Below the pieces are notes generated by a model that was not told where the DNA came from, did no database searches, and saw only the letters and a program-made list of their open reading frames with translations. 64,000 nucleotides of DNA from contig JAHWDD010000004.1 in NCBI GenBank assembly GCA_023897205.1, positions 2,232,001-2,296,000 of the forward strand, given 5' to 3'. Positions 43,610 through 54,625 of this stretch are shown piece by piece. The DNA comes from Exophiala sp. HKRS030. Its lineage: Eukaryota > Ascomycota > Eurotiomycetes > Chaetothyriales > Herpotrichiellaceae. Position 1 is the stretch's first letter. Each line of letters opens with the position of its first letter. Made by a program: the position numbers and the translations under genes.

Positions 43610-46600
43610 TCACTTCTTTTTTCCTTTTGATTTACTTGCTGGGGCGGTCGATGAAACACTTTGAGCTCGAGATGTTGCAGGTGAGGTGTTTTTACTGCCT
43701 CGACCTGATTTGACCGCTTTGACCGCTTTGTTCTATTCGGTGTCAGTCAAGGAACGTTTTATAGATAGAACAGATCAAGATCTCACCACAATACCATTCT
43801 TGGCCTTCTTCTTCACAGGTGCCGCCTCACTGTCGTTATCTTCGTCTTCCTCATCATCACGGTCACGACCTCGGCCTTTGCCTGAACCATGACCATTGGT
43901 GAGCTTCTCTTCTGGGTCACCAAACTCTCGCAGGACTGTGTTGAGCAAAGTAGTGCATCTTCTGCCAATTTCGACGGGAGTTCTGCTGAGGAAGAACCAG
44001 TCGAAGCGGAACAGTGGTGACTCGCGGATTTCGTCACGAATCTTGTCATATAAGCCTTCTCCGTCGACACCATGTTTGTCCAGCATAACCAATAAGAAAC
44101 GATCCTCTTCTTCTGTATACACCTTCTTGTTTGTTGTTGAGACAGTGTAATTGATCTTGAGTTGTTGCAAGGGAACACGGTACATCTCCATCTTCTTCCG
44201 AAGGAGCTTTCGCTGAAGATTGGTCTTGCGCAGTTTCTCCTCACCAGCCTCAATGGTCTTGATGTGCTTGTCATAATCTGCAATCTCGGTGTACCGCTTC
44301 CAGAACACCTTTGCATATTCTTCAATCTCATCAGGTTCTTTGCTGTCGACTTCATTTGCAATGCCTTCATAGTTGTTTCGGCCAAATTTGGCAGATCCAT
44401 TGATGAACTGTTGAAAATCGCGTCGATTCCAGTTGCCAAAACCGTGCTCCTGCATTTCAGCCTTTTTCTGCTTCTCTTCCTCAGTAAGAGGCTCAGCGTT
44501 GTCAATTTCATCTTGATTTAGTCGTTGATCTGCTTCACGATCACTCAAATCTTCCTCGGTTCCGTCAGCGAGTGGCACCTTGTAGCCGATTTCCTTGTGG
44601 TAGTAGGCTGTCTCCTTCTCTTGAAGCTCCTGAAGTCCTGGAGGAAAGAACTGCCAATCGTGCACGTTCACCTGTTTTGGAGCTCGAGGTACTTTGGGCT
44701 TCGGCTCAGCTGGTTTGCCCCCTCCTGTTGACAATGCCTGTTTGTAGTACTTATCCACAGAGTAGAATTGTTCTTTGCGTTCTCGTTTGGCAGGGTTGAT
44801 CCAACTAACAGCAATATCCTTCCGGCGTTGGGTGAAGTCTTCGCCGTTCCACTCGTATGCATTTTCAGACGAAAACTTTTGCAAATCATCGATACCGAGC
44901 TTTTCGTACTTCTTATTCAATTCTGCGGTACGAGCTTCGCCCCGCTGCAGAATTTCGTCGATATCATCGAGAGCACCAGTGGCTCCTTTGGTCTCAAAGA
45001 CCTTTTCAGCGCCGTGTTGAATCATGTTCAGCAAGTCATCCTTGGAGGCGGCCTGCTTGACTTGTTGTTGAGCTCGTCCTTGCTGGATAACAAGCTGATC
45101 CAAGCGCAATTTCTGTGCTGCTCTCTCTAGCACCTTTTCTTCAATGGCATTTTCTGTAACAAAGCGGAATACTCTGACTTGCTTCGTCTGACCAATACGA
45201 TGTGCTCGATCCATAGCTTGCAAATCAGCTTGTGGATTCCAATCACTGTCATAAAGAACAACAATATTGGCAGTGGTCAAATTGATGCCCAAACCACCAG
45301 CACGGGTAGTGAGCAAGAAGACGAACTTTTCAGAGTCGGGCTTGTTGTAGTCGTCGATGGCTGCGATACGGTCCTCATGAGCAGTGCCACCATCAATACG
45401 ACAGTACTTGTGACCTCTGAAAACACAGTAGTCCTCGAGAATGTCCAGAACTCTGCTCATCTGAGAGAAGATGAGTACTCGGCTTCCCTCTTCCTTCATT
45501 CGGTTCAAGATCTTGTCGAGAATGATCATTTTGCCAGAGTTGTAAACCAAATGCTCGTCCGTGGTGTATGGAGGGCCAGGTTCAGCACCTTCAAAGAGAT
45601 ATGGATGGTTGCAACATTTCCGCAACTGCATGACAATGTTCAGAAGTCTCGTCTTGGATTCTCGCTTGCCACCAGCGCCATTTACAGCATCGATATCTTT
45701 TTCAAGGATTCTCTGATACCATTTGACCTGCATCTCAGACATACCGACATACAGGTTGACTTCCTTCTTTGGTAGCAAGCTCTTCTCGACATCACTCTTT
45801 ACTCTGCGGAGTAAGAAAGGTCTCAATACTCGGTGCAACTGTTGAACAACTGTATCTTGATCGTCGTTTTGGCTCGAAAACCATGAGTCAAACGCCTCGG
45901 AATCTCCAAAGACATCGGGAAGAAGGAAATTGAGGAGTGCCCACAATTCATGCAGATTGTTCTGCAGAGGTGTTCCGGTGATGAGCAATCTGTTTCGAGA
46001 AGTGAACATTCGGATAATCTGTGCAAGCGACGACTCCTCGTTCTTGATTCGATGTGCTTCGTCGACGATGATATACTCCCAAGCGAATTTCTTCAAGTGT
46101 GACTTTTCTCGGAGAATCATTTCGTAACTTGTGATACAGACATCGAACTTCTCCTCGATAAGTCTGTCTTGGATCAGGGCATGACGGTCATCCTTGGCTC
46201 CCTGAAGGACTAGTACATCGACCTCTGGGGTCCATTTCTTGAACTCTCTTGCCCAGTTGTCCAGAGTTGACTTGGGAACGGCGATCAGGTGTGGTCCTTT
46301 GATGTCGCAGATATGGCGTAGATATCCCAGGAAGGAAATCGTCTGAAGAGTTTTGCCGAGACCCATCTCATCAGCGAGGATACCGGAGATACCGTTCTCG
46401 TGCAAAGAAATGAGCCAGTTCAGACCTGCAACCTGGTAATCTCGCATTTCGCCACCCTGGATGAACGCAGGCGAGTCTCGGAATATGGTCTGAGATGCCG
46501 TACCACGCTTTTCATCGCGCAGCAATTCTGCATCTTCTTCTTGTTCCGTCTTTCTCTTGGCCCCAGCTGCGGCGCCACCTTTACGAGACACGCCTTTCTT

Positions 46601-47035
46601 TGCTTTGGCCGCATCATCAGCGTTCTGTCGGTCTATCTCTTCCACAACATCTCTGATCTTGGGGTTGGGGTTTGTCTCGATGAAGTGGCGGAAGAGGTCC
46701 GTAAGGCCAAGGAGATATTTGAATCGTCGAATTGTGTCATCCTCTTTAGACTCATCTAACTGTCCATGTTTTCTTCCCAATATGCTCTTTCTCAATTGAA
46801 ATGCTTCCGAACGTCTCTTGCGACCGTCCGGTGCCACGATATCACCTGCTACGCTACTCGTGGTGGTATTAGGATTCGTATCTGAATCTGTGTAATCTGG
46901 CGTGTCGTCCATGTACCGATTGAGATGACCAAATGAGGGTCTGCGCGGCTGGATAATACTATGAGCATCTGTCATGGAGATGTCGGCTACTGAGGAGTTT
47001 TCAGAATCCGTTTGTTGGGGTTTGATAGGAGCCAT
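43610..47035 (-). CDS. ISWI: ISWI-class chromatin-remodelling ATPase
   Basis: Snf2-family ATPase that slides and spaces nucleosomes. Exons 47035-43787 and 43732-43610 (intron 54 bases, phase 0) encode 1123 residues; without the intron the protein would stop 41 codons early at an odd VVRS end. Motifs: Walker A DEMGLGKT (222-229), DEAH (325-328), [15 protein letters not shown], and helicase [17 protein letters not shown] with DRAHRIGQ. The C-terminal third has the HAND-SANT-SLIDE order ([20 protein letters not shown], then [16 protein letters not shown]). The small last exon adds a Lys/Ser-rich tail ([14 protein letters not shown]). Divergent from the gene at 47914. Confidence 0.96.
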
Positions 47036-47913
47036 GGTGGGCTTTCGGCCGGAGAGGCCTGTTGAAATAGTTCAATGGATGCAAACCACGCGACTAAACA
47101 GAGATGGAAGCGGGCATGGGGAGTTTGCTGATGATTCGTGCGGCGACGCGATGAAAGACACGTCTGTGGCCGTGGAAGATGAGTGAGGGAAAACAAGGTC
47201 GTTGAGTGTTCTTTTGAGAAGATATGGAGAGGATGCAGAGGGAAGAGTCGCGCATTAGAGTGACGTGCTGTGATTGGTAGGCACGACACGCGCATAGTAC
47301 TGGCAGCAAAAAGTTAACCACAAAGTCGGCAAACATGCCGTATGGGTGACAAACAGACCTCGTTCCAGTCTGACAAAGCCTGACCTCTGTCTTAACGTCG
47401 TTGTTGTAGTAATCCACCACCTCAAACGTGCACAGCCCCACAAAGTCACGCGCGTCAGACAAGATGTTTTTCTTTGTACACAGGCTTGGCAGGAGACCAC
47501 ACTCCAAACTGCTCCACGTGACGGGAATTCTTACATCCGCTAAATCGGCCTTTCCAGAATGATGAAAGCCGCCGCAGCTGTTTCTCAGTGAATGACCAGG
47601 GTTTTCGCTGTGATAGGCATCCTCCCACCTTCAACTGTCCAACCTCATCATATTTGCCAGTGCCACAGCATCACAGCTGGGCATACCGAAGGACTTTCAT
47701 CTCCGCCATTTCACAATTCACTCGCTTCTCCAACTGTCAAAGAACTTTGATTGTCTCAGCGGTCAGCTGCCTCGGCCACCACGCACCAACCAACAAACCC
47801 CTCCATCCGAGACCAATCTACCGCTGCCTTGACTGATTCTACCGACAACTGATCACGGATCAAGAACAAGCTCTCAGACCTCGACAGAGAGGTTCCCTTT
47901 CATTGACGCCAAC
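47036..47913. promoter_or_regulatory. Bidirectional upstream region ISWI / 266-residue gene
   Basis: 878 bases between divergent starts. The leader next to the downstream gene is C/T-rich. No RNA gene or extra coding region recognised. Confidence 0.45.
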
Positions 47914-48714
47914 ATGGATTCTATGAGATCTCTCAACACCTCACTTCCCTCTACTCGGCCTGCACCTCCTGAGCAACTTCTCCAAGCTTTCCGAAACGCC
48001 GCCCTATCGGTGACAAACTTGTATAAGAGCGCTGTAACAGATCAGGGATCTGCTCGACAAGCTGGGTATCAGGAAGCACTCGAGGATCTGTTAAGCTTTT
48101 TAGATCGGGAAAACCTGGGCCTGCAGGATGGTGAAGGTTGGAGAGTAAGACAATGGGCGACGGAACGATATGACGGAAGCGCCTCTCACCAACAGGGCAC
48201 CGAGGAGGATGACGATCGCAGCGAAGTTGACCCAAGACCTCGAAGTGTTTCTCCGGTCAAAGAGGAGGGGTCTGCACCTTCAATACCTAGTCGAACCGAA
48301 GCACCCAAGGTTGAGTCTTCCACACAGACAGAAGAAGCTTTGCCGTCGAGGGACTCGGAACAAACACCTCCTACACCTGTTTTCCATTTCACTGGCAACA
48401 TGTCCTCGAACGAACCTGAGAACATGCAAACCGACGAGACTGTACAAAGTGTCGACGGAGCTGATAATAATACACCATCTAGTTCATCCGGTCCTGCTAT
48501 CCGGTTAGAGCTTTTGAACAACTACGGCAGTCGAACTCCTCATCGACACGGTGGCCAACGGAATGGAACTCGACCCAACAATCGAGAATTCACCTTCACG
48601 TCAGGCACCAAACGTAAATTACAATTTCCCGACTTTTTTGACATTTCCAACATCGGACCGAGGGACAGCTTTGGCGGTGGTGCCGGCAGCAACAAACGGG
48701 GCCGGCTATCATAA
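47914..48714 (+). CDS. Conserved hypothetical protein, possibly HAPSTR1/UPF0472-like
   Basis: 266 residues, no intron. A folded N-terminal helical block (PPEQLLQAFRNAALSVTNLY, then GYQEALEDLLSFLDRENLGL) precedes a Ser/Thr/Glu-rich disordered middle. The conserved-looking end contains KRKLQFPDFFDISNIGPRDS and NKRGRLS, probably a nuclear localisation patch. The N-terminal pattern resembles the UPF0472/HAPSTR1 (C16orf72) stress-response family, but I recall this only loosely, so the name is tentative. It is clearly coding (biased third positions, divergent promoter with ISWI). Confidence 0.7.
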   Translation: MDSMRSLNTSLPSTRPAPPEQLLQAFRNAALSVTNLYKSAVTDQGSARQAGYQEALEDLLSFLDRENLGLQDGEGWRVRQWATERYDGSASHQQGTEEDDDRSEVDPRPRSVSPVKEEGSAPSIPSRTEAPKVESSTQTEEALPSRDSEQTPPTPVFHFTGNMSSNEPENMQTDETVQSVDGADNNTPSSSSGPAIRLELLNNYGSRTPHRHGGQRNGTRPNNREFTFTSGTKRKLQFPDFFDISNIGPRDSFGGGAGSNKRGRLS

Positions 48715-49323
48715 AGTTTCATCCCTCAGGTCAAGTAGACAAATTTTTGCTTTGAGAAACGCAACGCAACGCATTTTCTGAAGTTCAGAGCGAATCTCTA
48801 GTATCCGACATGATATGGGGACTGGGAAGGGGGAGGCATTGTTCACGACGACATGATCAACAGCATAGCGTATTCTGTTCATTAACATGCATCAACATCA
48901 ATCATCATATATCTGTCAGCTCATGTTTGAGCAACTCTTGGCACTTCGGGGGTGGTTTATTTGGGTCGGACAGTACCCTAACCTACTTTACCTAGAATAT
49001 TACGAATGAGGGTTTTGTTTTTCAATCACCTGGGTTTAGCCACGTAGGTACCGGTTCCTTTCTTGCCTACCTAGATAGGGATCCTCGAGCCTAGACGCAA
49101 GATACTAGGTAGACTTGATAACAGTTGACCTCGTTTGAAACACCACACAGAGCCTTCATTGGGTCTCTTGTCGGCATTAATAATTGATGTGTTTTAACCA
49201 GTACTCAATATTTGGGGCTTCAAATCTCTGTCCGCTAGTATTACAAGTCAAATGTACAACGTATCATCCCTGGTGAGGAGAAGATGAGTACTTTTTGGTA
49301 TGTTCGTCGATTGATTAGACTAC
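48715..49323. other. Convergent intergenic region
   Basis: 609 AT-rich bases, with a cluster of TACCTAG / CTAGGTA motifs (~48988-49112). No gene seen. Confidence 0.5.
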
Positions 49324-49713
49324 CTAATTGAACATTCGATAAATCCCCAACCCGACCAGCGTGGCCGACAACGACACAATCCCTAATTGTCGTGAGCCGT
49401 ACTTGTATTTCGACTTGCTGAGTTCGATGACCTTGCGTTGAGTCCGTAACTGTTGCATGCCAGAGTAATACGTGTATACTCCCAACGACGTCAGGGCGGT
49501 CGATCCTGAAAAAGAACAAGACCAGATTAGTTTTTTGAGACCATTGATGGAGATGAAGATGCTGTCGTCGCACTAGAGTTGCGTCGAGTGCAGTAAAAAC
49601 GTACCCAGAACCCTACAGGATAAACAATCATCATCCTTGTCAAAAGCTTTGGGGTCTTCAAAGTCGTCGAATTTTTGACCCTTGTTCATAGGTGAAAAGT
49701 CCTTGATGGCCAT
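49324..49713 (-). CDS. DUF4536 small mitochondrial membrane protein
   Basis: Exons 49713-49605 and 49505-49324 (intron 99 bases, phase 1) encode 96 residues; neither exon alone looks like a gene. The N-terminal DCLSCRVLGSTALTSLGVYT block, with its CxxC pair, and the C-terminal hydrophobic LGIVSLSATLVGLGIYRMFN, with a basic loop between, fit the DUF4536 (DMAC1-like) family. In animals DMAC1 helps assemble the distal membrane arm of respiratory complex I. Two predicted membrane segments. The function is by family only. Confidence 0.82.
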
Positions 49714-50513
49714 CTTTCTTTCTTTCTTTCAACTCTTCTCTCTCTCGGGTTCACGTTGGTTCTTTTCGATGGTTCTTCGATCAAGCCGTCCTCCTGTCAA
49801 AAGCTTCCACGGTGCCACAAGTCACCCTCGAGGGATCAATTAGAAGCCCATCGTCGTCGTCGTCGTCGTCGTCGCAAATGATGAAACAAGTTGATATCGA
49901 TAGATGCCTTCTTAGATTCCGACCCCTTTTTATCTGTTGCCAACGGGGGCAGGGAGAGTACTTTGGTTGTAGGTTACTGGTTATTAGGTGTTTAATGCTC
50001 CTCGAGGATTGAGGTAGTTCTTGTGAGAAATCCTGATGTGAAGTAGACCATAGGTCGAAGTTTACCCGGTCATATAAAAATCCATAATGATGAGGTTCGG
50101 GATTCTCTGGGATAGGTATTTAATTACCCCGAATTGCCGCTTTTAACGAATCGCGTAGTCCGCGAGCATGTCAACCACAAACCCGCCCACTCGCTGGTAT
50201 TGAATCATATCTTTCGACGAAATGATTCCGGTTGAACAATAGACGATGGGGACATGTGTTGGTGAACACACCTGGCAAACATGGAGAATGGAAGACGACT
50301 CCTTACACCACAACTACAAATCAACGACCACGACGGTGATAGCAGAGCATCTCAAGAACAAAAAGTCAATGATGAGACTTGGGCTGTCATTGGGTTCATT
50401 TCACCCTTCCGACATGAGTCCTTTTGTCTCTGAAATATCGAGCAGTGACAAGCGCAGGCTTCAAAACATCCAAGTGATGCCGAGCAAAAGTCCTCAAAAG
50501 TCACCACCTCTCC
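49714..50513. other. Intergenic region
   Basis: 800 bases: promoter of the DUF4536 gene and 3' flank of the prenylcysteine oxidase gene. (TCG)8 at 49851-49874. An open frame entering the downstream gene on the plus strand (50246-50599) is antisense noise. Confidence 0.5.
49851..49874 (+). repeat. (TCG)8 microsatellite
   Basis: Eight perfect TCG units upstream of the DUF4536 gene, outside any coding region. Confidence 0.9.
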
Positions 50514-52268
50514 TCATGATTCACGAGTTTTCAACCCTTCGACAATCAATTTGGCAACATTCATCCCGGCCAACGCCGATGTCTCCATTGTCGAAATAAA
50601 ACTTTCCATACCAGAAAGATAGTATAAGCCTCTATCCTGATCCTCATCCATCTGTAGTGTAAAGTTGACAAAGGCCGTCCTCGGCAATTCATAAGGATAA
50701 CTATGCCACATTTTCTCATAGAACCAACTCACATCCTTTTTCGGAAGAGATCCAAGACTGTCTTCTTCGTCATCATCCGACGGAGGCCTGTACTCGAAAC
50801 CAAGAAGCTCAGACAGGAACGATCCCGTCAATGGAGCAGGAGAAAATATCTTGTACAGGTACTGCGTCGACTCCTCAGTCTCCTCAGTTGAACTGTCAAA
50901 CTCACTCATAGGTCCGGCAAAACGCCCATCACTTTCGGGATGCAATACTTTCAATGTACTGATCGACCAGAACCCGGATGGCCCCACGGCTTCCACACCG
51001 TGTCGAGAGCCGAGTCGCTCATTCAAGTCTTCAGGCAACGTTGTGATGATCGAACTAGGCACGTCGTCTTGCTCGTCATCACCGAGACCAAAGAAGGCCG
51101 GCATCGGCCTGTGCGGGGACGTGAACAGCGTAACATACAACGACACATACGGGATTTTGTCTGGCGGGCTGAGTAATTGGGGCGTGAATGAGATGTTGGC
51201 AAACTGATACGGCGCCGCGAGGATGACCGTGTCAAAATCAACCTCCTGCTCCCCAGTCCCAGCCGACTTTAGTTCTTCATTGTCGGTCTGTAAAAGATAG
51301 GTTCCCTTGGACGTACGTTCGACATGCGTGACGCTGGTGTTGAGAAACGCTCTCTGCGCAGAATTCTTGACCATGGTATCAAAAATCTGCCAATTGCCGC
51401 CGTGGACAGCCATCGCACCTTCGATCGCCATGCAGACCAGTGTCTCGAGTCCGTGGATGCCACCGAGATTGCTTGCATAGTTGACGCGGGTGCTGGCTTG
51501 AATGATTTCGCGGGCGAATCGTCCACCGACACCCGCGTTCTCGAGCACCTCTTTCCCCGTTGCGCCCGTGTACGTATCCAATCCCGTCTTCATGACCGCA
51601 TCTTGTAGACTGGTAAAGGGAAAATAGTCGTCGTAGAACCTCAAAAACGAAGAGATTGCCGCCTTTGTCGCGCGCTGCGTGCGGATCGGACTGAGTCCGT
51701 ATTTCCACAACAATTTTGCAATGTCCCACCACCCCCGCCAGGAGGAGCTGCCGCCGTCGTCGTCTTCCCTAACGGTCTTGAAGACGAACTCGACCCCATC
51801 CCAGATGCCCAGCTCGTACTTCGCGGTCGGTGTGGCTTGGTAGATTTTGAGGGAGGGAGTGAGGTCAAAGTCTCGCGTGGCATTGTAGAGGATGTGGTTG
51901 ATCTCGACAAAGATGCTGGCACCCAGCTCGACGGGGTAGCGCGGGTCTTCGAGGGCATTCACGGTCGTGGTGCGGCCACCTATGTACGGGTTCGTGTCGA
52001 AGATGGTGATGTCGAGCGGAGTGTCGAGTGAGGACAATCGAGAGAACTTGTCGAGATGATAACTGGCAGAGGAACCACCGGGACCTGCACCGATGATGGC
52101 GACACGGTGCGTTTTTTTGACCGTGGCCGCAGTGTCGCTCTTTTGGAGAGGTCTTTGAGGCGGAAGGACATGTTCTGTAGCAATGGGAAGGACATGAAGC
52201 AGGAACAAGATTAGCACGCGGGAAAGGATTGAGACATGCATCTTGTTGGATTGGCCAAACCAAGGCAA
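50514..52268 (-). CDS. Prenylcysteine oxidase (prenylcysteine lyase) family flavoprotein
   Basis: FAD-dependent thioether oxidase that cleaves prenylcysteine, released when prenylated proteins are degraded, to cysteine, aldehyde and H2O2. Single exon, 584 residues from the first ATG. An in-frame ATG at 52241 (MHVSILSRVLILFLLHVLPI) gives a cleaner signal peptide and may be the real start. The Rossmann motif is RVAIIGAGPGGSSASYHLDK, followed by ITIFDTNPYIGGRTTTVN and YPVELGASIFVEINHIL as in the family. The C-terminal part includes PYELPRTAFVNFTLQMDE and a GMESFISTMETSALAGMNVA end. Likely vacuolar or secretory, as in animals and plants. Confidence 0.87.
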   Translation of the reverse strand: MPWFGQSNKMHVSILSRVLILFLLHVLPIATEHVLPPQRPLQKSDTAATVKKTHRVAIIGAGPGGSSASYHLDKFSRLSSLDTPLDITIFDTNPYIGGRTTTVNALEDPRYPVELGASIFVEINHILYNATRDFDLTPSLKIYQATPTAKYELGIWDGVEFVFKTVREDDDGGSSSWRGWWDIAKLLWKYGLSPIRTQRATKAAISSFLRFYDDYFPFTSLQDAVMKTGLDTYTGATGKEVLENAGVGGRFAREIIQASTRVNYASNLGGIHGLETLVCMAIEGAMAVHGGNWQIFDTMVKNSAQRAFLNTSVTHVERTSKGTYLLQTDNEELKSAGTGEQEVDFDTVILAAPYQFANISFTPQLLSPPDKIPYVSLYVTLFTSPHRPMPAFFGLGDDEQDDVPSSIITTLPEDLNERLGSRHGVEAVGPSGFWSISTLKVLHPESDGRFAGPMSEFDSSTEETEESTQYLYKIFSPAPLTGSFLSELLGFEYRPPSDDDEEDSLGSLPKKDVSWFYEKMWHSYPYELPRTAFVNFTLQMDEDQDRGLYYLSGMESFISTMETSALAGMNVAKLIVEGLKTRES

Positions 52269-54625
52269 AACGTAAGTTTTTGAACTACAGTTACTTTTGG
52301 CGAGTATCTGGAAAGATTGAGGTGGTACGGATACATGAAATATAGACAGTCATCAAGCGAGGTTGAACTTGTGTCCTCGTAGGGATACGAAGTATCAGGA
52401 GACGATGGTTTTCGGTACAAGGCTGGAGGGATGCCCAGGCATCAACGTCGTGCTGGCTGAGCAAAACCCTCGAAACGCTCGAAGAGGAAAATTAAGTTGC
52501 TGTATCTGGTGTTTGATACAACGACGTGTGGAGAGATGCGCAGGTATCCCGACGGGCTCAGGCATCACCGGACAAGGCGGGCAAATGTCTTGCTGGCTGA
52601 TCAAAGCTCTTGAACCACTCAAAAGAGGAAAGTTAGATCAGTTGTATCTGGTAGAATGGTGATCGGTACATTATTGGCTGGGAGGGAGTGCTCTGACATC
52701 AATGGGGCTTAGGTAGCTCAGCACAATGGACCGCCCGTCCAAGCAAAGCTCTCGAGGTCGCCCAAAGAGGAAACTTTGGTTACTGCATCTGGTATTTCTG
52801 TAGAAGGCTGGAGGGACGTCAAGTTATTGATGCCTGAATACTACGTTGATTGAGCAAAACTCTCAAGTCGCTCAAAGAGGAAGTTAGGATACTGTATCCG
52901 GTAAGGATACAGTAATTAGGTGAAAGTACTCGGTACTCGTACAAGGCTTGGGGGCGCCATCCACAGGCATCAACGGCGCTGGTGACTGAGGTTTGCGTAG
53001 GTACCTGATCAACTTCACCTCCTCTCACCACCTTCATTCACATCCAACAACATCAGATCGTCCAAAAAATCTTCAAGAAAAAAGGGCAACCGAACAAAAA
53101 GTTTGGAGAGTCGAAGCCACGACCAGCTTCTCTTTTACTTATCCCGACTATGATCACTGCCATCCCCTCGTACCTTGGTCAAGGGATGTTTATCCAGTGA
53201 TCATGGAAACCAGCTGACTCCCAGTTTAATCCACTAAGCTGGTTTCCAAGAATAAGCCCCCCTCCGAACCATTGGGCCAAAGTGGCGGTTCGACGTGGTG
53301 AGTCTTTAATAGTGGCCATCAAGACATACTTTGTTGAGGGAAAATTCACTGGAATAGATATATATACTCCATAACTAGGATTACTTCGGGCCTCTTGAGT
53401 ATCATCTCTTTTATTCCTACCGAGATGCAAGTAACCACCAACCAGGCATGATAGTCAGGCACTAATGTCATGTTGGCCAAGTAAAGCGCTCTCAAACCGC
53501 TTAAAGGGGAAAGTTGGGTTACCGCATCTATGTCAGAGCATCCGTCCTCAGGACAGCCATCCTTGGGCATGCCGCGGTCATGATTTTCAGGCATCAAATG
53601 CCATGTTGGTTGAGTAAAACACTCATGAATCGCTTGAAAAGGAAAGCTTAGCTACTGTATATGGAAGGGGAAGAGATAGTACTCAGTTTAAGGCTTAGGT
53701 CCCCGTCAGCCCCCAAGGCACAATGTTCAGGCATCCAATGCCATGTTGGCCGAGCAAGATACCCTCGAAGCGCTCAAAAAGGAAACTTGGGCTACTGCAT
53801 CCGGTAGGGATGAGACGGTACCGATACTTAGTTCAAGGCTTGGGGCAGCCTCAGGCATCCTCAAGCATGCTCAGGCATGAGATTTAGGCATCGAATGTCT
53901 TGTTGGCTTAGCAAAACGCTCCCGACAGGCTCAAAGAGGAAAGTTGGGTTACTTCATTCGGTCAACTTCACGTCATTGGCGTCTTTTCTCCCACAAGGCA
54001 TACTCCGTACAAGGATTCTTTCCTTCAAGAAATCCGAGTATCTGGGTACGAACACCACAAAAGATTCAACATCTGCTACGAGCTCAGATTGAAACCCGCA
54101 CCGTCGTTGGTGTTGTTGACAATGTTTACCCTATATACGAATCGCTCATCATCATAACTAATTCTAGGCGATATACTATTAGACTGCAAAAACTACGGAG
54201 TAATGCTGTTGTGCCCAAAAAGAGGTCTAAGATGTATTCTGGACATCATACCATGTACATCATCAAGCTCTCTGGGTCGACTCGATGGGATCCCAAACGA
54301 TCCTGCCAATGCCCCAAACCGCATGAGTCTGTCCTTTCAATAATGTTAAACCCACGATACCATTGACACCCAGGCCAATATTGACTCGCAGATAAGAATG
54401 AGAAGACACCCAACAAGCCTACACTCCGACCCAGGCATAATCGTGATCAAAATCATAAGTCCTCGTTTCCATCACTTGCATAAGAACCAACCTCATAAAA
54501 TGTGTCTTGCTGCAACAAAAGTAATGTTACACCAATCACCTTATTGCTGAGCATTCTGATCATGCCCAAGCATCACTTCAAGTCACCCAACTCCTCACGG
54601 TGTGATGTCTGCCACAGTAGAGCTT
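52269..54625. other. Repeat-bearing intergenic region
   Basis: 2.36 kb with no supported gene, mainly the degenerate repeat array described separately. TACTCCGTA at 54001-54009 and TACGGAGTA at 54194-54202 lie just beyond it. The 140-codon open frame at 53944-54366 starts inside the last repeat and is not credible. Confidence 0.6.
52438..53962 (+). repeat. Array of ~130-bp degenerate direct repeats (8 full units + 1 partial)
   Basis: Units begin near 52438, 52561, 52693, 52829, 52966 (partial), 53458, 53590, 53730 and 53887, mostly 123-157 bases apart with one ~490-base gap. Each shares a ~75-base core: GGCATCAAATGTCATG, then TTGGCTGAGCAAAACGCTC, then CGCTCAAAGAGGAAAGTTGG and GTTACTGCATCYGGT. 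Several also share a GGTACTCAGTTCAAGGCTTG linker. Unit-to-unit divergence is considerable (many C-T and G-A changes), so this is an old array. The core often forms a small hairpin (GAGC-AAAAC-GCTC). No coding capacity or transposon termini were seen. Confidence 0.85.

Noticed and set aside
50246..50599. 117-codon plus-strand frame overlapping the prenylcysteine oxidase 3' end
   Set aside because: It runs antisense into a clearly conserved gene and has no domain.
52438..53962. CRISPR array or tRNA cluster as explanation for the repeats
   Set aside because: Units are long, diverged and irregularly spaced in a eukaryotic nuclear context; no tRNA A/B boxes or cloverleaf could be drawn.
53944..54366. 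140-codon frame at the end of the repeat array
   Set aside because: Starts within a repeat unit and has no homology I recognise; other repeat units do not keep the frame.
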